The notes under the pieces are model-generated. The model saw only the letters and a list, made by a program, of their open reading frames with translations, did not search any database and was not told where the DNA came from. A program made the translations under genes and the position numbers. Below, piece by piece: positions 26,045 to 33,370 of a stretch of 64,000 nucleotides of DNA. Source of the DNA: Helicobacter pylori (GTDB lineage: Bacteria; Campylobacterota; Campylobacteria; Campylobacterales; Helicobacteraceae); NCBI RefSeq assembly GCF_001653455.1, contig NZ_CP011486.1, positions 868,001 through 932,000 on the forward strand, in the 5' to 3' direction. Every line of letters begins with the position of its first letter. The stretch's first letter is position 1.

Positions 26045-28066
26045 ATGGTGCTAGAAACCTTACAATTAAACCCTGAGCAATTAAAAGCGGCTTCGGCTTT
26101 ACAAGGGCATAATTTAATCATTGCAAGCGCTGGCACAGGAAAGACTTCTACGATTGTGGGGCGCATTTTACACCTGCTTGATAACGGCATCAAGCCTGAA
26201 GAAATCCTGCTTTTGACTTTCACCAATAAAGCGAGTAGTGAAATGATTGCAAGGGTGGCTAAATATTCCAAATTAAGCTCAAAAATTGAAGCTGGCACTT
26301 TCCATGCGGTGGCGTATCGCTATTTAAAAGAGCATTACCCTAACTTAAGCTTAAAACAACCCAAAGAATTAAGAAAGCTTTTAGAAAGCATTGTGGACAC
26401 TAAAAACGCCATAGATGACGATAAAAAGCCCTACACTTCGCAGCATTTATACGCCCTTTATTCTCTTTATACCAACGCCCTAAAACAAGAAGATTTTAGC
26501 GCATGGCTTTCTAATAAAAACCCTGAACACACCCCATACGCCACCTTTTATGAAAACATTTTAGAAGAATTTGAAAACACCAAAAAAAAGCACAATTATA
26601 TTGACTATAACGATTTGTTACTGCTCTTTAAAAAAGCGATGCTAGAGACGCCTAGCCCTTATAAAGAAGTGCTTTGCGATGAATTTCAAGACACCAACCC
26701 CTTACAAGAATCCATTTTAGACGCTATCAACCCTCCAAGCTTGTTTTGCGTGGGCGATTACGATCAAAGTATTTACGCTTTTAACGGGGCGGATATTTCT
26801 ATCATTTCTAATTTCACTCAAAAATACAAAAACGCCCGGGTGTTCACGCTCACTAAAAACTACCGCTCTTCTAAAGAAATTTTAGATCTCGCTAACCAAG
26901 TGATACAGCACAACCAACGCATTTACCCTAAAAATTTAGAAGTGGTGAAATCAGGGGATTTTAACAAGCCCACGCTTTTAAATTACAACGACAATATCGC
27001 GCAATGCCAAGACATCGCCAAACGCATTGTGATGCGAAAGAACTTTAAAGAAGTGGCAGTGATTTTTAGGAATAATGCTAGCGCGGATCAATTAGAAGCC
27101 GCTTTAAGAGCTAACAATGTGCCAAGCAAAAGAAAGGGGAGCGCGAGTTTTTTTGAATCCAAAGAAGTGGCGTTAGCGTTAGATATTTGCACGCTGGTGT
27201 TTAACCCTAAAGACATTATGGCAGCCATTCATGTTTTAAGCTATGCGAATGATATTGGCTCTAACACCGCTAAAGACATTCATGAAGCCTTAATGCTTTT
27301 AGGCAATGGGGATCTCAAATCAGCCCTAACCCACCCCAATAAAGAAGCCAAAATTTACACCAAGAAAAAAGAAATCACCTCCATGGGGCTTTTTGAAGAA
27401 ATTTTTGCTTTAGAAAACAGCTCAAGATTTAATAGCGTGATAGCTAAAGCGTTCCATTCGCACCCAGTTTTGATGCACCCTAAAATCTCACTCAATGGGG
27501 CTAAAATGTTAAGCGATTTTTTTACCCTTTACACCCATGCCCCTAATTCCCCTAGCGCTTTAATCAAACACACCATAGAAAGCGCGTTTTTTCAGACGAT
27601 TAAAACACGCCTTTTAAAAGAGCGCTCCAAGAATAAGGACGGATCTTATAACGAATTTAAAAAACTCCAAGCGCAAAAACGCTTCAATGAAAAAATGGAA
27701 TTACTGATCTCTTTGGCGAAAAATTACCAGGATTTAGGGCGTTTTTTAAACGGCACTTTAATAGGCTCAAATGAAGCCACGCAAGGCGAGGGCGTGAATT
27801 TATTGAGCGTGCATGCTTCTAAAGGCTTGGAATTTAAGGATGTTTATATCATTGATTTAATGGAAGGGCGCTTCCCTAACCATAAGCTTATGAATACCGG
27901 TGGGGGCATTGAAGAAGAAAGGCGGCTTTTTTATGTCGCTATCACAAGGGCTAAAGAAAATTTATGGCTCTCTTATGCGAAAAATGAATTGAGGGAAAAC
28001 GCCAAACCTAAAGAGCATAAGCCTTCGGTGTTTCTGTATGAAGCAGGGCTTTTGAAACCACAATAA
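26045..28066 (+). CDS. rep: UvrD/Rep-family DNA helicase
   Basis: A 673-residue superfamily 1A 3'-to-5' helicase used in repair and replication restart. All motifs can be seen: I ASAGTGKTSTIVGRI, Ia LLLTFTNKASSEM, II DEFQDTNPLQ, III GDYDQSIYAFNGAD, IV NYRSSKEILDLANQV, V LLSVHASKGLEFKDVY and VI VAITRAKENLWLSY. Q-motif LNPEQLKAA at the start. It begins six bases after the methyltransferase frame and is read with it. Symbol by common H. pylori annotation; uvrD is an equally possible name. Confidence 0.93.
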   Translation: MVLETLQLNPEQLKAASALQGHNLIIASAGTGKTSTIVGRILHLLDNGIKPEEILLLTFTNKASSEMIARVAKYSKLSSKIEAGTFHAVAYRYLKEHYPNLSLKQPKELRKLLESIVDTKNAIDDDKKPYTSQHLYALYSLYTNALKQEDFSAWLSNKNPEHTPYATFYENILEEFENTKKKHNYIDYNDLLLLFKKAMLETPSPYKEVLCDEFQDTNPLQESILDAINPPSLFCVGDYDQSIYAFNGADISIISNFTQKYKNARVFTLTKNYRSSKEILDLANQVIQHNQRIYPKNLEVVKSGDFNKPTLLNYNDNIAQCQDIAKRIVMRKNFKEVAVIFRNNASADQLEAALRANNVPSKRKGSASFFESKEVALALDICTLVFNPKDIMAAIHVLSYANDIGSNTAKDIHEALMLLGNGDLKSALTHPNKEAKIYTKKKEITSMGLFEEIFALENSSRFNSVIAKAFHSHPVLMHPKISLNGAKMLSDFFTLYTHAPNSPSALIKHTIESAFFQTIKTRLLKERSKNKDGSYNEFKKLQAQKRFNEKMELLISLAKNYQDLGRFLNGTLIGSNEATQGEGVNLLSVHASKGLEFKDVYIIDLMEGRFPNHKLMNTGGGIEEERRLFYVAITRAKENLWLSYAKNELRENAKPKEHKPSVFLYEAGLLKPQ

Positions 28067-28162
28067 GATAGTAAAAATTTTTGTTGTTTGTTTAAGCAAA
28101 AGATGATACGATTATAGCGATAGTTAAGCCCCTAAGAGCTGAGAACTCTTAAGAGCTCGTTT

Positions 28163-28222
28163 TTAATAAAGTGGCAGTGTTAAGATAACCACTAAAACTA
28201 TCGCTACAAAAACGAATTTCAT
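28163..28222 (-). CDS. Small hydrophobic toxin-like peptide, locus A (19 aa)
   Basis: MKFVFVAIVLVVILTLPLY, one positive N-terminus plus a single membrane-spanning hydrophobic run, resembling type I toxin peptides such as Ibs or Fst/AapA-like peptides that insert into the inner membrane. ATG 28222 follows AGGAG at 8 bases. That AGGAG is paired with a CTCC in a hairpin of the leader (GGTGG-CTCC / GGAG-CCACC), which would block translation until RNA processing. The promoter is TATAAT 28344-28339, giving a leader of about 110 bases like loci B and C. Coding evidence is by family pattern and conserved design; a degenerate copy lies at 33220. Confidence 0.72.
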   Translation of the reverse strand: MKFVFVAIVLVVILTLPLY

Positions 28223-28338
28223 GGTGGTGTCTCCTAACGGAGTGCCACCCACTACAATCTCCCAACCCATCAGTTTGTAAACTAATTACTCCAAATTCGT
28301 TTAACACTAGGACTACTACCATGTCATATCGTTTGAGT

Positions 28339-28344
28339 ATTATA
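28339..28344 (-). promoter_or_regulatory. Promoter of peptide locus A
   Basis: TATAAT on the minus strand in a GCTATAATACTC context, about 117 bases before the peptide ATG. Predicted start near 28332. Confidence 0.65.
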
Positions 28345-28402
28345 GCGTAAGTGGGATTTTTATAAAATATTAAGAAAGCATGAAAACGCTAGCAACCATA
28401 GA

Positions 28403-28432
28403 TTTTAGCTCTAGCTTGCGCTAGAGCCAAAA
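28403..28432. terminator. Stable 13-bp hairpin after peptide locus B
   Basis: On the minus strand TTTTGGCTCTAGC, loop GCAA (a GNRA tetraloop), GCTAGAGCTAAAA: thirteen pairs including one G-U. It begins 3 bases after the locus B stop codon and is repeated 300 bases away (28703-28732) after locus C. No T-run follows, so it may act as a 3' stabiliser or as the end of the transcript. Confidence 0.7.
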
Positions 28433-28434
28433 TT

Positions 28435-28491
28435 TTAGTATAATGGCGTTGCGGTGGCCATTAAAACTATGATCACTAATAGTAATCTCAT
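28435..28491 (-). CDS. Small hydrophobic toxin-like peptide, locus B (18 aa)
   Basis: MRLLLVIIVLMATATPLY. Same plan as locus A: basic residue, single hydrophobic span, ends in PLY. The ribosome site AAAGGAG is in the loop/stem of a GGTTATC / GATAACC hairpin (about 28497-28520), which would limit translation of the full-length leader. An antisense TATAAT promoter starts at 28439 inside the end of the gene on the other strand. Together these are the hallmarks of a type I toxin-antitoxin pair. A near-identical copy is 300 bases to the right. Confidence 0.75.
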   Translation of the reverse strand: MRLLLVIIVLMATATPLY

Positions 28492-28540
28492 AGTCGGTTA
28501 TCTCCTTTCCGGGATAACCACCCACTATTACCCCAAACCC
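28445..28540 (+). ncRNA. Predicted antisense RNA (antitoxin) to peptide locus B
   Basis: A perfect TATAAT (28439-28444) on the plus strand would start RNA near 28451 and run through the complement of the peptide gene, its ribosome site and leader hairpin. The 3' end is not defined; the length is inferred from similar systems (about 80-100 nt). No transcript has been seen; this is promoter-based inference. Confidence 0.55.
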
Positions 28541-28734
28541 TAACATGCTCCAAATAACCGCAACAAAAAGAGATAACCTAAAAATTACTATTTGCGTTAG
28601 TGCGATTTTACATTAAAAAATCTCAAAAGATATTGAAAGTGTTTTTATAACCAATAATCAAAGAGCTTGACGCTAGTCAAACAAAACGCTAGCAACCATA
28701 GATTTTAACTCTAGCTTGCGCTAGAGCCAAAATT

Positions 28735-28791
28735 TTAGTATAATGGCGTTGCGGTGGCCATTAAAACTATGATCACTAATAGTAATTTCAT
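28735..28791 (-). CDS. Small hydrophobic toxin-like peptide, locus C (18 aa)
   Basis: MKLLLVIIVLMATATPLY, differing from locus B by R2K only. The leader, ribosome site hairpin, downstream 13-bp hairpin (28703-28732) and antisense promoter are all repeated at 300-base offset. The predicted mRNA promoter TAAAAT (28908-28903) gives the same leader length (about 107 bases) as locus B. Confidence 0.75.
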   Translation of the reverse strand: MKLLLVIIVLMATATPLY

Positions 28792-28840
28792 AGTTGGTTA
28801 TCTCCTTTCCGGGATAACCACCCACTATTACCCCAAACCC
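28745..28840 (+). ncRNA. Predicted antisense RNA (antitoxin) to peptide locus C
   Basis: TATAAT at 28739-28744 on the plus strand, same layout as at locus B. Because B and C share almost all bases, either antisense RNA could act on both messages. The 3' end is undefined. Confidence 0.55.
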
Positions 28841-28985
28841 TAACATGCTCCAAATTTTCACAACAAAAGAGATAACTTAAAATGACTATTTGCGTTGGCG
28901 TGATTTTACATTAAAAAACTTAGAAATGCCAAAAAGCGTTTTGTAAAACCCCAAAAATTTAACGCTAACCCCCTATAAAATCCCG

Positions 28986-28997
28986 TTTTTTTTTTTT
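28986..28997 (+). repeat. Poly-T (12) tract upstream of alpA
   Basis: Twelve T in the 215-base region before alpA. Runs of this kind upstream of H. pylori outer membrane protein genes can change promoter strength by slippage. The distance to alpA is larger than in babA or sabA, so the effect is uncertain. Confidence 0.6.
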
Positions 28998-29082
28998 TGT
29001 AAAAACGCTCCAATTGTTGTAACTTTATTTCCTTGATAAGGGGTTTTAAAGGGGTTTTTTAAGGTTAGTTTAATTTTTATTA

Positions 29083-29097
29083 TGTGAGAATATCACA
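29083..29097. promoter_or_regulatory. Inverted repeat TGTGA-5-TCACA before alpA
   Basis: A 5-bp inverted repeat with a 5-base spacer, 107 bases before the alpA ATG. It looks like a dimeric regulator site. H. pylori has no CRP, and CRP sites use a 6-base spacer, so no regulator is named. Confidence 0.35.
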
Positions 29098-29203
29098 ATT
29101 ACATCTAATAATTTGTATTACTAAACACTATTTGCAAGCTTTGATGTAACTAAATCCTGAATTTAAACTTCAATCAAGGAGCATCCCATTGATAAGGAAA
29201 ATT

Positions 29204-30766
29204 ATGATAAAGAAAAATAGAACGCTGTTTCTTAGTCTAGCCCTTTGTGCTAGCATAAGTTATGCAGAAGATGATGGAGGGTTTTTTACCGTCGGTTATC
29301 AGCTTGGGCAAGTCATGCAAGATGTCCAAAACCCAGGTGGCACTAAAAGGGACGAACTCGCCAGAGAGCTTAACGCTGATGTTACGAACAACATTCTCAA
29401 CAACAACACCGGAGGCAATGTCGCAGGGGCGTTGAGCAACGCTTTCTCTCAATACCTTTATTCGCTTTTAGGGGCTTATCCAGAGAAGCTTAATGGTAAT
29501 GATGTGGCTGCGAACGCTCTTTTACAAGGCGCAGTAGGCAATGGGACTTGCGCGGCTGCAGGGACGGCTGGTAGCAGTTCTCTCAACACTCAAAGCGCTT
29601 GTACCGCTGCGGGCTATTACTGGCTCCCTAGCTTGACTGACAGGGTTTTAAGCACGATTGGCAGCCAAACCAACTACGGCACAGACACCAATTTCCCTAA
29701 CATGCAACAGCAACTCACTTACTTGAATGCAGGGAATGTGTTTTTTAATGCGATGAACAACGCTTTAGAGTCAATAGCTAAGAATAATGGAAGCACTAGT
29801 AGTGGTACAAGTGGTGCAACTAGTCAAAATGGTCAAACTTACTCTACACAAGCCATTCAATACCTTAAAGAACAACAAACCATTCTCAATAGCGCAGCGA
29901 ACTTGCTCAAGCAAGATGAATTGCTCTTAGAAGCTTTCAACTCTGCCGTAGCCGCCAATATTGGGAATAAAGAATTCAATTCAGCGGTTTTTACAGGTTT
30001 GGTGCAAGGCATTATTGATCAATCTCAAGCGGTTTATAACGAGCTGACTAAAAACACCATTAGTGGGAGTGCAGTTAATAGAGCTGAGATAAATAGCAAC
30101 CAAGCCAACGCTGTGAACACGCGCGCTAGTCAGCTCCCTAACGCTCTTTACAACGCAGAAGTAACCTTGAATAAGATCAACGCGCTCAACAATCAAGTCA
30201 GAAGCATGCCTTACTTGCCTCAATTCAGAGCCGGGAACAGCCGTTCAACGAATATCATGAACGGCTTTTACACCAAAATAGGCTATAAGCAATTCTTTGG
30301 GAAGAAAAGGAATATCGGCTTGCGCTATTATGGCTTCTTTTCTTATAACGGAGCGAGCGTGGGCTTTAGATCCACTCAAAATAGCGTAGGGTTATACACT
30401 TATGGGGTAGGCACTGATGTGTTGTATAATATCTTTAGCCGCTCGTATCAAAACCGCTCTGTGGATATGGGTTTTTTTAGCGGTATCCAATTAGCCGGTG
30501 AAACCGTCCAATCCACGCTCAGAGATGACCCCAATGTGAAATTGCATGGCACAGTCAATAACACGCATTTCCAATTCCTCTTTGACTTCGGTATGCGCAT
30601 GAACTTCGGTAAATTAGACGGGAAATCCAACCGCCACAACCAGCACACGGTGGAATTTGGCGTAGTGGTGCCTACGATTTATAACACTTATTATAAATCC
30701 GCAGGGACTACCGTGAAGTATTTCCGTCCTTATAGCGTTTATTGGTCTTATGGGTATTCATTCTAA
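29204..30766 (+). CDS. alpA: Outer membrane adhesin AlpA (HopC)
   Basis: A 520-residue Hop-family porin/adhesin from ATG 29204 (AAGGA six bases before it). A TTG 15 bases upstream also has AAGGAG, so the start is not fully settled. Signal peptide MIKKNRTLFLSLALCASISYA, then EDDGGFFTVGYQLGQVMQ, the Hop N-terminal motif. The central extracellular region (about 100-340) is Asn/Ala/Gly/Thr-rich. The C-terminal eight-strand-type barrel starts near IGYKQFFGKKRNIGLRYYGFF and ends in VYWSYGYSF. AlpA with AlpB binds laminin on gastric epithelium (known). It leads an alpA-alpB unit. Confidence 0.95.
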   Translation: MIKKNRTLFLSLALCASISYAEDDGGFFTVGYQLGQVMQDVQNPGGTKRDELARELNADVTNNILNNNTGGNVAGALSNAFSQYLYSLLGAYPEKLNGNDVAANALLQGAVGNGTCAAAGTAGSSSLNTQSACTAAGYYWLPSLTDRVLSTIGSQTNYGTDTNFPNMQQQLTYLNAGNVFFNAMNNALESIAKNNGSTSSGTSGATSQNGQTYSTQAIQYLKEQQTILNSAANLLKQDELLLEAFNSAVAANIGNKEFNSAVFTGLVQGIIDQSQAVYNELTKNTISGSAVNRAEINSNQANAVNTRASQLPNALYNAEVTLNKINALNNQVRSMPYLPQFRAGNSRSTNIMNGFYTKIGYKQFFGKKRNIGLRYYGFFSYNGASVGFRSTQNSVGLYTYGVGTDVLYNIFSRSYQNRSVDMGFFSGIQLAGETVQSTLRDDPNVKLHGTVNNTHFQFLFDFGMRMNFGKLDGKSNRHNQHTVEFGVVVPTIYNTYYKSAGTTVKYFRPYSVYWSYGYSF

Positions 30767-30832
30767 GAAAGGGGGGAAGAGACAAACATGAAACAAAATT
30801 TAAAGCCATTCAAAATGATTAAGGAAAATTTA

Positions 30833-32374
30833 ATGACACAATCTCAAAAAGTAAGATTCTTAGCCCCTTTAAGCCTAGCGTTAAGCTTGAGTTTCAACCC
30901 ATTGGGCGCTGAAGAAGATGGGGGCTTTATGACCTTTGGTTATGAATTAGGTCAGGTGGTCCAGCAAGTGAAAAACCCGGGTAAGATCAAAGCTGAAGAA
31001 TTAGCAGGCTTGTTAAACTCCACCACAACAAACAACACCAATATTAATGTTGCAGGCACAGGAGGCAATGTCGCTGGGACTTTGGGTAACCTTTTTATGA
31101 ACCAATTGGGCAATTTGATTGATTTGTATCCTACTTTGAACACTTCAAGCATTCAACAATGTGGTAGTAACGGCACAGCCTCTAGTGGTGCTACCACTGC
31201 CACTACTACTAACAGTGGTTCTTGTTTCCAAGGTAACTTGCAACTTTATGACAACATGGTTAGCTCTATCAAAACCTTGGGTCAGCAAATCAAAAATAAT
31301 ATTTTTCAAGGCGATAACAACACCACGAGCGCAAACCTCTCCAACCAACTCAGCGAGCTTAACACCGCTAGCGTTTATTTGACTTACATGAACTCGTTCT
31401 TAAACGCCAATAACCAAGCGGGTGGGATTTTTCAAAATAACACCAATCAAGTTTATGGGAATGGGGTTACTGCCCAACAAATCGCTTACATCCTGAAGCA
31501 AGCTTCAATCACTATGGGGCCAAGCGGTGATAGCGGGGCTGCAACAGCGTTTTTGGATGCCGCTTTAGCGCAACATGTCTTCAACTCTGCCAACGCCGGG
31601 AATGATTTGAGCGCTAAGGAATTCACTAGCTTGGTGCAAAATATCGTCAATGATTCTCAAAACGCTTTAACCTTAGCCAACAACGCTAACATCAGCAATT
31701 CAACCGGTTATCAAGTGAGCTATGGTGGCGATATTAATCAGGTGCGTTCCACCCAGCTGTTAAACAACACCACAAACACTTTGGCTAAAGTTACCGCTTT
31801 GAATAACGAGCTTAAAGCCAACCCATGGCTTGGGAATTTCGCTGCCGGTAACAGCTCTCAAGTGAATGCGTTTAATGGGTTTATCACTAAAATCGGTTAT
31901 AAGCAATTCTTTGGAGAAAACAAGAATGTGGGTTTACGCTACTATGGCTTCTTCAGCTATAATGGCGCGGGCGTGGGTAATGGCCCTACTTACAATCAAG
32001 TCAATCTGCTCACTTATGGGGTGGGGACTGATGTGCTTTACAATGTGTTTAGCCGCTCTTTTGGTAGCCGAAGTCTTAATGCGGGCTTCTTTGGGGGGAT
32101 CCAACTCGCAGGGGATACCTATATCAGCACGCTAAGAAATAGCCCTCAACTTGCAAACAAACCTACCGCTACAAAATTCCAGTTCTTGTTTGACTTGGGC
32201 TTACGCATGAACTTTGGTATCTTGAAAAAAGACTTGAAAAGCCACAACCAGCATTCTATAGAAATCGGTGTGCAAATCCCTACGATTTACAACACTTACT
32301 ATAAAGCTGGCGGTGCTGAAGTGAAATATTTCCGCCCTTATAGCGTGTATTGGGTTTATGGCTACGCCTTTTAA
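30833..32374 (+). CDS. alpB: Outer membrane adhesin AlpB (HopB)
   Basis: A 513-residue paralogue of AlpA. I take ATG 30833 (AAGGA seven bases upstream, followed directly by MTQSQKVRFLAPLSLALSLSF signal); two earlier in-frame ATGs at 30788 and 30815 lack good sites. Mature start EEDGGFMTFGYELGQVVQQV, central NTNINVAGTGGNVAG region, barrel from IGYKQFFGENKNVGLRYYGFFSYNG to VYWVYGYAF. It is needed with AlpA for attachment and is nearly constant between strains in its barrel, with the Ser/Thr/Ala-rich region at residues 95-140 the likely variable part. Confidence 0.95.
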   Translation: MTQSQKVRFLAPLSLALSLSFNPLGAEEDGGFMTFGYELGQVVQQVKNPGKIKAEELAGLLNSTTTNNTNINVAGTGGNVAGTLGNLFMNQLGNLIDLYPTLNTSSIQQCGSNGTASSGATTATTTNSGSCFQGNLQLYDNMVSSIKTLGQQIKNNIFQGDNNTTSANLSNQLSELNTASVYLTYMNSFLNANNQAGGIFQNNTNQVYGNGVTAQQIAYILKQASITMGPSGDSGAATAFLDAALAQHVFNSANAGNDLSAKEFTSLVQNIVNDSQNALTLANNANISNSTGYQVSYGGDINQVRSTQLLNNTTNTLAKVTALNNELKANPWLGNFAAGNSSQVNAFNGFITKIGYKQFFGENKNVGLRYYGFFSYNGAGVGNGPTYNQVNLLTYGVGTDVLYNVFSRSFGSRSLNAGFFGGIQLAGDTYISTLRNSPQLANKPTATKFQFLFDLGLRMNFGILKKDLKSHNQHSIEIGVQIPTIYNTYYKAGGAEVKYFRPYSVYWVYGYAF

Positions 32375-32734
32375 AAAAATTCAAGGCCTTTTATAGGCTT
32401 TGAACGAAACCCTTTAACCCCTCTCCAAAAATGATCTAAATCCTTTTATAAAATATTGAGATTAACCCCCTAAGAACGCTTGATTAAAAGCTGCCACTCA
32501 CAAAAAGCTTAACGCTCAAAACTTATTGAGATTTTAAAACGCTTGATTAATAACTATTATTCAAAAAGCTTTTTAACGCTTTAAAATTTTTATACTTAGA
32601 AAAACAACCCAAAATATTTATCAAATGTTGTCAAATATTGGGATTATCTCCCAAGAACGCTTTAATGGTGAAGTGATCAAACGCTCAAGGCTTTAGGGTT
32701 TCTGTGGTTTAAAACTTTGTTTTATCATTCTAAA
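32375..32734. other. Intergenic, A/T-rich, short direct repeats only
   Basis: After alpB, 360 bases without a gene. Three related stretches, near 32453, 32522 and 32635, share ATATTG-GATTA and AACGCTT-AT words, so there has been small-scale duplication. I see no reading frame, promoter-terminator pair or RNA fold that I can defend. Confidence 0.6.
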
Positions 32735-32912
32735 TTTTATGGTAAAACTCATTTTTAAGGGGATAGGGGATATTTTGAAACCATTCTCCCCCTACAACCC
32801 CCTTTAAGTATCCTCTTAACCCAAGAAGACCGCTTCAAGGAGTTATCGCTTGCTTGTGCAAGCTCTTTAGTATTGATTGTAAAAAATGCTAAAAACATTT
32901 TTTATGATCATG
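32735..32912 (+). repeat. Intergenic repeat R1, copy b
   Basis: Begins TTATGGTAAAACTC and has AAGGGGATAGGGG, CTCCCCCTA, CCCCCTT, GAAGACCGCTTC (stem GAAG/CTTC), then TTATCGCTTGCTTGTGCAAGC (stem GCTTGC/GCAAGC) and an AAATGCTAAAAACATTT end hairpin. It lies directly before the right-end remnant copy 2. Confidence 0.7.
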
Positions 32913-32939
32913 CCCAATTGGAGCAAAGTAAAACATTGA

Positions 32940-33172
32940 GTGAAACCGCCCCTTCCTAAAGCAAGGAGCTTCCTAACTGAAGCGTCCCAACAAACGCTAA
33001 CCAACGGACACTAACATGAAAAGCTTTGCTCTTTAAAGTCTACATGGACATTTCTTGCCCTAAAAAGACTGGAGGTATTTGGCTATCTTTTAGTTTAAAT
33101 ATAGCCTAACGGCTATGCGCTTGCATCTTCTCGCCCTAAAGAACAGAGTTTTTCGTGCGGTTAGGATAAATG
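32940..33172 (-). mobile_element. Solo IS200/IS605-type right end with omega-RNA-like sequence, copy 2
   Basis: The second copy of the element at 6322-6552. On the minus strand the conserved order is the ATAGCC-GTTA-GGCTAT hairpin, a T/A-rich pair around TCTTTTTAG, CATGTAGACTTTAAAGAGC, ACGCTTCAGTTAGGAAGC, the terminal imperfect hairpin with CTTGCTTTAGGAAG and the end GGTTTCA. Where the sequence leaves the repeat, copy 2 runs into CTCAATG, while copy 1 runs into TTACCCC, so these were independent insertions or ends. No transposase frame is present. Confidence 0.55.
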
Positions 33173-33219
33173 GGTTAGGAAAATGCAAGCGGACGACACT
33201 CCGTTAGGGAAACACCACC

Positions 33220-33293
33220 ATGAAATTCGTTTTTGGAAAGTTATTTTTATAGCGATAGTTTTAGTAGTAATCTTAACGCTACCACTTGATTAA
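33220..33293 (+). pseudogene. Degenerate copy of small peptide locus A
   Basis: MKFVF is followed by an insertion of about 14 bases that shifts the frame to FGKLFL and a stop; after it AGCGATAGTTTTAGTAGTAATC continues the locus A sequence in another frame. Before the ATG the leader motif CACTCCGTTAGG-AAACACCACC is also recognisable, but the ribosome site has decayed (GGGA). Clearly a dead fourth member of the peptide family. Confidence 0.78.
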
Positions 33294-33370
33294 ATTTTTA
33301 GGGCTTCTTCTAAGAATTTGACTAGATCTAACCCCACAAATATCCGCTTCTTTAAACAAATCTTTTAAAA

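Larger units (their letters stand above)
28381..28980. repeat. Tandem duplication with 300-bp period holding peptide loci B and C
   Basis: The blocks 28383-28620 and 28683-28920 align base for base at a constant 300-base offset with few substitutions, then diverge in the A/T-rich part between them. It is a recent duplication of a whole peptide unit including both promoters. Confidence 0.85.

Noticed and set aside
29083-29097. CRP binding site before alpA
   Set aside because: Spacer is 5 rather than 6 bases and H. pylori lacks CRP; kept only as an unnamed inverted repeat.
30788-30832. Longer alpB start at 30788
   Set aside because: The signal peptide and ribosome site place the start at ATG 30833; the extra 15 residues are polar and precede the signal.
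32735-32912. R1 as the left end of the IS605-type element that follows copy b
   Set aside because: The other R1 copies have no right-end remnant nearby, and right-end copy 1 has no R1 before it.
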